In this document: in pieces, positions 23,338 through 29,819 of the stretch
Numbering within the stretch: the stretch's first letter is position 1
Layout of the letters: the number at the start of each line of letters is the position of its first letter
Assembly: GCA_007134055.1 (NCBI GenBank)
Contig: SLLM01000170.1
Span: 1-35,791, forward strand
DNA: 35,791 nt
Direction: 5' to 3'
Origin: Ectothiorhodospiraceae bacterium
GTDB taxonomy: Bacteria > Pseudomonadota > Gammaproteobacteria > Nitrococcales > Aquisalimonadaceae
Translations under genes and position numbers: made by a program
The notes under the pieces: model-generated
The model's database searches: none
What the model saw: the letters and a program-made list of their open reading frames with translations, nothing else
What the model was told of the DNA's origin: nothing

Positions 23338-25221
23338 TCAATGCAGCACCAGTCCGAAGGTGAGCTGCAGGTGTTCACGCATTCTGCGACTAGCCCGCAG
23401 GGCGACACGCAGGCGCTCCCGCTGGTGGCTGGACAGGCGTTCCATGCGCAGCAGCGGATCGGGGGTCTCGCCTCGGCGGATCTGGTCCAGCTGGTGGCTC
23501 AGCAGCAGATCCTGCAATTCCTCGAAGGCGATTCGCATGGTCTCGCTGAAGTCCGGTTCGAAAACTCCGAGACGGCGCAGGGCGGCGATGCGTTCCAGGG
23601 TCATGCAACGGCTGACTCCCTCCCGCAGCGCGAATACCCGCATGGCATCGATGAGGATCCGCAGCCCGGTTCGCTTGAGGTCGATGACCCGGCTGCCGCG
23701 GTGCTCCGCCGTGACCAGACGATTGAACCAGCCCAGCGGCTGTGCCACCTTGCGATTGTCGCTGACCATCATACGGAACAGAAGTTTGCCCCGGTCCTCC
23801 CGGAGTTCCGCGTTGAGGTGGCTGCGCAGACGGGTGGTAAGCCGGTCGTCGCCATAGAGGGTGGCGAAGTCCAGGACGATGTTGGCGAGCCTCGCCTCCT
23901 GCCTCCCCGGGGACGCCACCAGGCGCGACAGCTTGCCCTGCCATCCCTGGAGGGTTCGCCGGTAATCCGGATTGCGGGCCATGACGTTACCGGGGCACAG
24001 GTGGTAGCCGATCTCCGCCAGGGCGGGATTGAGACGTTCCGCGAAGGCCTGGAACCACTCCAGACCTTCTTCATCCACCTGGTCGTCGATGATCAGGCCG
24101 TTGTCCTGGTCCGGGCGCAACAGCATCTCTCCACGGCCGCCGGAGCCCATGATGATGACCGCGAACCGGTTTGGTGCGGCGCCGAGTCCGGACGTCCGCA
24201 TGTCCCGGAGCACCAGCTCGACCAGGCGGTGCTGCAGAGCCAGATGCATGTCAGTCAGGGCGCGCACCGCCGCGCCCGCGCTGCGGTGGGCTTCATGGAT
24301 GCCTTGAGCGGCAACGGGAACCCGCTCCCGCAGCGCCTTGAGGGTCTCCACGTCCGGTGCGCCACGAATCTCGCTTTCCAGGGTGTAAGGGGGGTTTGAC
24401 AGCGCCTGCACGAGATCGCCCGGCGCAATGAACCCCAGCGGCAGACCTCTCTGCTGGTCGACCACGACCACGTCCCCGGGTGGGTGGCGGCGCTGCAGCT
24501 CCTCCACACGCCACAGTGGCGTGTCGGGGGTGACCGTCTGTGCCTGTTCGAGTTGCGCCTGGCGGAGGGAGCTGTCGGCATCGATGTCACCGTTGGCCAG
24601 CTGCAGCAGCAGCCCGGTCGGGGTTACCAGGCCAAGCAAGCGGCCGTCGTCATCGGTTACCCCCAGGCTTGCGAGCTGGCGCTGGCCCAGGAGCCGGGCT
24701 GCCTGGGCCGCCGTGGTGTCAACCGTGCAGGTAGGCAGGCCGCTGTGCATGAAGTTGCGTACCGGCCGGGCCAGGGTGCCGCGGACTGTCTCCCGCACCT
24801 GCAGCGCCCGGCGCATCCGCGACGCCAGGGCCCGGTTGATGGCCTCGAAGAACTCGGCCGATTCGTGCTCCAGCCGCTGAATGGCTGTCGCCGGTACCGA
24901 CAGCACCCGACATTCGGAAAGGGCCACCGCCCCGGACCGGTAGGAGTCGCCGTCCAGGTAGTTGGCCAGGCCGACCAGGTCGCCGGGTGCCGCCGTGCGG
25001 GTCTCGCCGCTGGTGGAAGTCTGCTGCAGTTCGCCCTCCAGATGGATGAACACGCGTTGTCCGTAGCGCTCGCCGGGCTGGAACAGCTGATCCCCCGGCG
25101 ACAGCCGGATGATGTCGCTGTCCTCCACAAGCTGGTGGATGACATGCGGCTCGACACGCTGCCACATGGGCGAGCCGGCAATCAGTGCGGCGTCGTCGCT
25201 GCTTTCCCTGCTGGTGGTCAT
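23338..25221 (-). CDS. cNMP-binding/CBS/DUF294 nucleotidyltransferase-like protein
   Basis: This is a 627-residue predicted signalling protein. In order it has a cyclic-nucleotide-binding-like domain (about 15-135; SPGDQLFQPGERYGQRVFIH), a CBS pair (about 150-280), a DUF294 nucleotidyltransferase domain (about 330-450; GSGGRGEMLL then PDQDNGLII, matching the GlnD-like active-site pattern), and the helical DUF294 C-terminal domain (about 480-620). The active-site residues look intact. Reaction and partner are unknown for the family; by analogy with GlnD it may modify a protein or handle a nucleotide. GGGGAG precedes the ATG. It is co-directional with the exonuclease gene downstream and the BCCT gene upstream. 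Confidence 0.83.
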   Translation of the reverse strand: MTTSRESSDDAALIAGSPMWQRVEPHVIHQLVEDSDIIRLSPGDQLFQPGERYGQRVFIHLEGELQQTSTSGETRTAAPGDLVGLANYLDGDSYRSGAVALSECRVLSVPATAIQRLEHESAEFFEAINRALASRMRRALQVRETVRGTLARPVRNFMHSGLPTCTVDTTAAQAARLLGQRQLASLGVTDDDGRLLGLVTPTGLLLQLANGDIDADSSLRQAQLEQAQTVTPDTPLWRVEELQRRHPPGDVVVVDQQRGLPLGFIAPGDLVQALSNPPYTLESEIRGAPDVETLKALRERVPVAAQGIHEAHRSAGAAVRALTDMHLALQHRLVELVLRDMRTSGLGAAPNRFAVIIMGSGGRGEMLLRPDQDNGLIIDDQVDEEGLEWFQAFAERLNPALAEIGYHLCPGNVMARNPDYRRTLQGWQGKLSRLVASPGRQEARLANIVLDFATLYGDDRLTTRLRSHLNAELREDRGKLLFRMMVSDNRKVAQPLGWFNRLVTAEHRGSRVIDLKRTGLRILIDAMRVFALREGVSRCMTLERIAALRRLGVFEPDFSETMRIAFEELQDLLLSHQLDQIRRGETPDPLLRMERLSSHQRERLRVALRASRRMREHLQLTFGLVLH

Positions 25222-25321
25222 GTGTACTCCCCGGAACCTTATCGCCCGCCTTGCGGCCGCCGGGCACCCCGGCGATGCGATCCTGGCAACAGGGTAGCCG
25301 CCCCCGGGCTGCGCGCAAAGA

Positions 25322-25348
25322 AAAGGCCCCGCACGTGGCGGGGCCTTT
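25322..25348 (-). terminator. Rho-independent terminator of the BCCT gene
   Basis: Perfect 11-bp arms (AAAGGCCCCGC and GCGGGGCCTTT) close a 5-nt loop. Read on the minus strand it lies 21 nt after the BCCT stop and is followed by TTTTCTTT once the arm is counted. This is the best terminator in the window. It separates the transporter gene from the downstream signalling pair. Confidence 0.85.
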
Positions 25349-25369
25349 GGCGCACGGCGTCCGGGCGGG

Positions 25370-26962
25370 TCAGGCCGACCGGTAGTTGGGCGCTTCCTTG
25401 GCCATGGCATACAGGGTACAGCCGGCCATCATCAGCAGCACAAGCGCAAAGGGGAAACCCAGTGCGATTGCCCCGGCCTGCAGGGCGGCAATGCCGCCGC
25501 TGAGCAACAGGGCGATGGCCACCAGGCCCTCGAAGATGGCCCAGAAGGAACGCTGCACCACCGGCGCGTCCGTCTTGCCGCCCGCACTGATGGTGTCGAT
25601 CACCAGCGAGCCGGAGTCCGACGAGGTGACAAAGAAGATCATCACCAGGAAGATCGCGATCGACGATGTCAGGAACGTGAACGGCAGCCCCTCCAGGAAA
25701 CCGAACAGCACCATGGTGTCATCGTAGGCCGCCACCACGTACTGGTGAACGCCCTCGAACCCGTCCGCGACATACTGCTCGATCGCGTAGCCACCCATGA
25801 TGTTCATCCACAGGATGGTGGCTATGACAGGAACGATCAGCACGCAGAAGATGAACTCGCGCACGGTCCGGCCGTAGGAAACCCGGGCGATGAACATGCC
25901 GACAAACGGTGCCCAGGAAATCCACCACGCCCAGTAGAACACGGTCCAGCCGTGCATGAATCCCTCGTCTTCGCGGCCGACCCAGTTGCTCAGTGGAACA
26001 ACCTGGGCCAGGTACTGCCCGATGCTGGCGATGCTGTTGACGAGGATGCTCACCGTGGAGCCGGCCACCAGGACGAACGCTCCGAGCAGGGCGAACAGGA
26101 CCATGTTCAGGGCGCTGAGTCGCTTCACCCCGCCGTGGATGCCGAGCAGGATGGAAACCAGGGCGATGGCGGTGATGACGAGGATGAGGATGACGGTAGT
26201 GGCCATGCCGCTGGGGACGCCCCAGACGTGCGACATGCCGGCGGCAGCCTGTTCCGCGCCGAGACCGAGGGAAGTGGCCAGGCCGAACATGGTCGCGAAC
26301 ACGGCCAGTATGTCGATCACGTGTCCGAACCAGCCCCAGACGCGATCTCCCAGCAACGGGAAGAACGCGGAGCGGATCGTCAGGGGAAGGCCGTAGTTGT
26401 AGCTGAAGAACGCCAGGGAGACCGCCACCACGCCGTAGATCGCCCACGGATGCAACCCCCAGTGGAAGATGGTCGCCGCCATGGCCATGCCGCGCATGCC
26501 TTCTTCTCCGCCACCCTCCAGGCCGAAGGGCGGGTTGAAGAAGTGGAAAAACGGCTCCAGTACGCCGAAGAACATCAGTCCGATGCCCATGCCCGCGGCG
26601 AAGAGCATGCCGAACCAGGCGCCGTACGAGAACTCCGGTTTCGCGTCGATCCCACCGAGCCGGATCCGCCCCAGGGGCGTGACCAGCAGAATGACGCAGA
26701 ACAGTACGAACAGGTTGGCCGCCCCCATGTAGACCCAGTCGAACGTGCTCTCCAGCCATGTTCGCAGGCCCAGCAGACCCGACTCTGCCCGGTCCGGGAA
26801 AATCATCGCGAAGGCGACGGCGATGATGATGCCGACCGCGGTAATGAAGAAGACGGGATTGTGCAGCTCCAGGCCGAGCGGTCGGACATTGTCCTGGCCG
26901 ATTTCGTAATCGGTCTCTACAACCGTTTCTCCCTGATCATCGGTGTTCTTTTCATCAGCCAC
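25370..26962 (-). CDS. BCCT-family betaine/choline/carnitine transporter
   Basis: This is a 530-residue sodium- or proton-coupled importer with about 12 membrane helices, typical for uptake of glycine betaine, choline or ectoine. The family signatures are present: GMGIGLMFFGVLEP in the glycine-rich helix and WTVFYWAWWISWAPFVG in the substrate-binding helix; TSSDSGS lies near the C-terminus. The common FWGVAEP reads FFGVLEP here, so one aromatic of the site differs. The N-terminal 30 residues are acidic (DEKNTDDQGETVVETDYE). The start is a GTG after AGGGA at a long 10-nt spacing. Closeness to the sarcosine oxidase operon suggests glycine betaine or a methylated precursor as substrate. Confidence 0.87.
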   Translation of the reverse strand: MADEKNTDDQGETVVETDYEIGQDNVRPLGLELHNPVFFITAVGIIIAVAFAMIFPDRAESGLLGLRTWLESTFDWVYMGAANLFVLFCVILLVTPLGRIRLGGIDAKPEFSYGAWFGMLFAAGMGIGLMFFGVLEPFFHFFNPPFGLEGGGEEGMRGMAMAATIFHWGLHPWAIYGVVAVSLAFFSYNYGLPLTIRSAFFPLLGDRVWGWFGHVIDILAVFATMFGLATSLGLGAEQAAAGMSHVWGVPSGMATTVILILVITAIALVSILLGIHGGVKRLSALNMVLFALLGAFVLVAGSTVSILVNSIASIGQYLAQVVPLSNWVGREDEGFMHGWTVFYWAWWISWAPFVGMFIARVSYGRTVREFIFCVLIVPVIATILWMNIMGGYAIEQYVADGFEGVHQYVVAAYDDTMVLFGFLEGLPFTFLTSSIAIFLVMIFFVTSSDSGSLVIDTISAGGKTDAPVVQRSFWAIFEGLVAIALLLSGGIAALQAGAIALGFPFALVLLMMAGCTLYAMAKEAPNYRSA

Positions 26963-27006
26963 GTTGTATGCGTCCCTATTGATTGAGCGGATTGGGATAC
27001 ACCCGG

Positions 27007-27031
27007 GTGCCGTGAAGGCCGCTCACGGCAC
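27007..27031. promoter_or_regulatory. Perfect dyad upstream of the BCCT gene
   Basis: Perfect 9-bp arms (GTGCCGTGA and TCACGGCAC) flank a 7-nt spacer, 45 nt upstream of the BCCT start in the 222-nt gap to the AraC-type regulator gene. It could be an operator or a 5'-leader hairpin. A second smaller dyad (GTCGT/ACGAC, 27102-27114) lies further upstream. No other gene or clear promoter is seen in this gap. Confidence 0.4.
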
Positions 27032-27184
27032 GCGTCGGATGTGTAGCAGTCACCCCGCAGTTCATACGCGAGCCGCTCTAACTGTCGCGCAATCCGCTGT
27101 TGTCGTCAAACGACGGTAACGAGAAAACCGTGTGGCGACGAGGCGTTGCGGTGCTCAACGCGGGAGTCCGAGAGCCGGTGCGGA

Positions 27185-28132
27185 TCAGCGCGCACGGCTC
27201 GCCAGGCGGTGTGTCCGGGGGCTGCAGCCATGCGCCTGACGAAAGCAGCGGGCCAGGTGGGCCGAGGAGGCGAAACCGGTGGCGGCGGCGATCTCGGCGA
27301 TGGGCAGGCCGGTCTGGATCAGCAGATGGCGTGCGCGCTCGAGCCGCAGCCCCCGGTAGTAGCGGCCCGGTGCGGTCTCCAGGTGACGCCGGAATAGCCG
27401 GTCCAGGTGACGGCCGGAGATATCGAGGCGCCGGGCGATCTCCGCGATCGGGAGCGGGTTCTCCAGGTGCGCGGTCATCAGCCGGGCTGCGTCCGCCAAC
27501 CGCCCGGAGCGGCGACGCAACTGAAGAACCGCGCTGACCTGCGTGCTGCCGGCCTCACGGATGTGGTCATGGATGTAGTTGTCGGCGACGGCGGCGGCCA
27601 GGTCCTCGCCGTGGTGCTGCTGCACCAGGGTCAGCATCAGGTCGAGGGCGGAGGTGCCGCCGGCACAGGAGAATCGCCGGCGATCGAGTTCGAACACACT
27701 GGCGCGAATATCCAGCCGGGGAAAGCGCTCCCGGTAGCTGTCCAGGCAGTGCCAGTGGATGGTGGAGCGTACCCCGTCGAACAGGCCGGAATCGGCCACC
27801 ACGTAGGATCCATCCGAAAGGGCACCGACGAGGGCACCGCTGGCGGCGATCCGCCGGAGCCAGGAGCGCAGGTCCGGGTCGGCGTAAGTGTGTGACCTCT
27901 CTCCCCCGCACACGGCAACGACAGTGGCAGCGCCGGCGGTCTCCAGTGATTCCGCTTCCAGGGCCAGGCCGCTGGAGGAGGTGACCGGACCCGGAGCGGC
28001 AGCCACCAGGCTCCAGCGGTAGAGTGGGTGTCCGCTTACGGCGTTGGCCGCCCGCAGGGCCTCCACGCTGGCGCTCAGTGCCAGCAGCGAGAAGCGGGGG
28101 ATCAGTACGAATACGACGTGGTCCGTCTGCAT
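27185..28132 (-). CDS. GlxA-family AraC-type regulator (GbdR-like)
   Basis: This 315-residue transcription factor has a DJ-1/PfpI-like N-terminal domain (about 5-180; HVVFVLIPRFSLLALS, then FSCAGGTSALD near 157-167) and a C-terminal AraC-type double helix-turn-helix (about 215-310; PLPIAEIARRLDISGRHLDRLF and PIAEIAAATGFASSAH). The GlxA group includes GbdR, the activator of glycine betaine and dimethylglycine catabolism in Pseudomonas. Divergence from soxBDAG across 124 nt supports that role here, but GbdR identity is inferred from context and domain layout only. A possible ribosome-binding site (AGGA) is spaced about 11 nt from the ATG. Confidence 0.82.
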   Translation of the reverse strand: MQTDHVVFVLIPRFSLLALSASVEALRAANAVSGHPLYRWSLVAAAPGPVTSSSGLALEAESLETAGAATVVAVCGGERSHTYADPDLRSWLRRIAASGALVGALSDGSYVVADSGLFDGVRSTIHWHCLDSYRERFPRLDIRASVFELDRRRFSCAGGTSALDLMLTLVQQHHGEDLAAAVADNYIHDHIREAGSTQVSAVLQLRRRSGRLADAARLMTAHLENPLPIAEIARRLDISGRHLDRLFRRHLETAPGRYYRGLRLERARHLLIQTGLPIAEIAAATGFASSAHLARCFRQAHGCSPRTHRLASRAR

Positions 28133-28187
28133 CGCGATGCTTGTCCTGTCTGCGGGTCCTGCACGGTGATAATTGTTGCCGCTCCGT

Positions 28188-28207
28188 CCGGAACAGACAA
28201 GTTCCGG
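28188..28207. promoter_or_regulatory. Perfect 20-nt dyad between the AraC-type regulator and soxB
   Basis: Perfect 7-bp arms (CCGGAAC and GTTCCGG) flank a 6-nt spacer. It lies 50 nt upstream of the soxB ATG, just before a weak -35-like TTTCGT (28212-28217) with a -10-like TTATCT 17 nt later (28235-28240). That geometry suits an activator site that touches polymerase. Binding by the neighbouring regulator is inferred. Confidence 0.42.
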
Positions 28208-28256
28208 TCCCTTTCGTGATCGTAAGCAGGTCGGTTATCTGTTGAGCTTGGTGACC

Positions 28257-29507
28257 ATGCGCTACTCGGTATGGCAACTCGTCAAGCAGGGTCTCAGGGG
28301 GCACACGGGCTGGCCGCGCATGTGGCGTGACCCGCAGCCGAAATCCTCCTATGACGTGGTGATCGTCGGCGGTGGCGGGCACGGTCTGGCCACCGCCTAC
28401 TACCTGGCGCGCGAGCACGGGATCCGCAACGTCGCCGTGCTGGAGAAGGGCTGGATCGGCGGCGGCAACGTCGGTCGCAATACCACCATCATCCGCTCCA
28501 ACTACCTGCTGGGGGCCAACCTGCACTTCTACGAGTACGCCATGAAGCTGTGGGAGGGGTTGGAGCGGGAACTCAATTTCAACACCATGGTGAGCCAGCG
28601 CGGCGTGCTCAACCTGTTCCACTCGGATGCCCAGCGGGATGCCTATGCCCGGCGGGGCAACGCCATGCGTCTTGCCGGAGTGGACGCGGAACTTCTCGAC
28701 GTCGATGGAGTGCGCGCCCTGGTACCGATGCTGGACCTGGACAATGCCCGCTTTCCGGTGCTGGGCGGGCTGCTGCAGCCGCGGGGCGGGACCGTGCGGC
28801 ACGATGCCGTCGCCTGGGGCTACGCCCGGGCGGCGGACGCGCTCGGCGTGGATATCATCCAGAACTGCGAGGTGACGGGGATTCGCCGCGACCAGGGCCG
28901 GGTGACGGGGGTTGATACCACCCGTGGCTTCATGGCTACCCCCAGGGTCGCTGCGGCCGTGGCCGGCCATACGAGCCGGGTCGCCGACATGGCGGGCCTG
29001 CGGCTGCCTGTGGAGAGCCACGTCCTGCAAGCGTTCGTCACCGAGGGTGTCAAGCCGTTGCTGGATACGGTGATGACCTTCGGCGCCGGGCATTTCTACG
29101 TCAGCCAGTCGGACAAGGGCGGGCTGGTATTCGGCGGCGACCTGGACGGCTACAACTCCTATGCCCAGCGTGGCAATCTGCCGGCCATGGAGGATGTCAT
29201 GGCCGGGGGCATGGCGGTACTGCCGGTGATGGGCCGCCTGCGGGTCCTGCGGCAATGGGGGGGCGTGGTGGATATGACCATGGATGGCAGCCCCATCATT
29301 ACCTGCACCGATGTGCCCGGTTTCTATCTCAACGGCGGCTGGTGCTATGGCGGATTCAAGGCTACCCCCGCTTCGGGCTGGTGCTTCGCCCACACCATCG
29401 CCCGGGACGAGCCCCACCCGCTGTCCGCCGCCTTTACCATCGACCGGTTCCACGAAGGTCGCCTGCTGGATGAAAAGGGAGTGGGGCCGAATCCATGGAT
29501 ACAGTGA
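28257..29507 (+). CDS. soxB: Sarcosine oxidase beta subunit (heterotetrameric)
   Basis: This 416-residue FAD subunit carries the active site that oxidises sarcosine to glycine and a one-carbon unit. An FAD-binding GxGxxG-type motif (VVIVGGGGHGLATAYYLA, about 35-52) follows the typical MRYSVWQLVKQGLRGH-like start. GNVGRNTTIIRSNYL and GTVRHDAVAWGYARAADALGVD are hallmarks of the beta subunit. QWGGVVDMTMDGSPII lies in the C-terminal domain. I chose the ATG at 28257 because it aligns with the family N-terminus; the ribosome-binding site is weak. Note that this soxB is unrelated to the thiosulfate-pathway gene of the same name. It is the first gene of soxBDAG-purU. Confidence 0.92.
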   Translation: MRYSVWQLVKQGLRGHTGWPRMWRDPQPKSSYDVVIVGGGGHGLATAYYLAREHGIRNVAVLEKGWIGGGNVGRNTTIIRSNYLLGANLHFYEYAMKLWEGLERELNFNTMVSQRGVLNLFHSDAQRDAYARRGNAMRLAGVDAELLDVDGVRALVPMLDLDNARFPVLGGLLQPRGGTVRHDAVAWGYARAADALGVDIIQNCEVTGIRRDQGRVTGVDTTRGFMATPRVAAAVAGHTSRVADMAGLRLPVESHVLQAFVTEGVKPLLDTVMTFGAGHFYVSQSDKGGLVFGGDLDGYNSYAQRGNLPAMEDVMAGGMAVLPVMGRLRVLRQWGGVVDMTMDGSPIITCTDVPGFYLNGGWCYGGFKATPASGWCFAHTIARDEPHPLSAAFTIDRFHEGRLLDEKGVGPNPWIQ

Positions 29508-29512
29508 CCGTG

Positions 29513-29534
29513 CGCCGGCATTCCGATGCCGGCG
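29513..29534 (+). promoter_or_regulatory. Intra-operon hairpin abutting the soxD ribosome-binding site
   Basis: A perfect 9-bp stem (arms 29513-29521 and 29526-29534, core GCCGGCAT/ATGCCGGC) closes a 4-nt loop in the 39-nt soxB-soxD gap. Its last base is the first G of the soxD ribosome-binding site (GGGGAG). It may protect the soxB message end or tune soxD translation. Confidence 0.45.
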
Positions 29535-29546
29535 GGGAGTACCTGC

Positions 29547-29819
29547 ATGCATCGCATTGACTGTCCCTGGTGCGGTTTGCGCGACGAGGCGGAGTTCCAG
29601 TACCAGGGTGATGCCTCGGTGGCACCGCCGCCCCTGGAGGGCGACATCGACGAGGCGATGGCCGCAGTGTATCTGAGGGAGAACCCGCGCGGCTGGCATC
29701 AGGAATGGTGGCATCACGTCGCCGGATGTCGACAGTACGTCCGCGTGCTGCGGCACACCGGGAGCCATGAGGTCGCCGCCACCGGCTGGCCGGACTCGCG
29801 ACTGGAGCCACCGGCATGA
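29547..29819 (+). CDS. soxD: Sarcosine oxidase delta subunit
   Basis: This is the 90-residue small structural subunit that binds zinc at its N-terminus. The four ligands known for the family are in place: C6 and C9 in DCPWC, H57, and C61 in HHVAGC. Conserved surroundings include EFQYQGDA, YLRENPRGWHQEWWHH and GCRQYVRVLR. I chose the ATG at 29547 because GGGGAG lies 7 nt before it and it gives the usual MHRIDCPWC-type start. It overlaps the alpha subunit gene by ATGA, so the two are translationally coupled. Confidence 0.92.
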   Translation: MHRIDCPWCGLRDEAEFQYQGDASVAPPPLEGDIDEAMAAVYLRENPRGWHQEWWHHVAGCRQYVRVLRHTGSHEVAATGWPDSRLEPPA

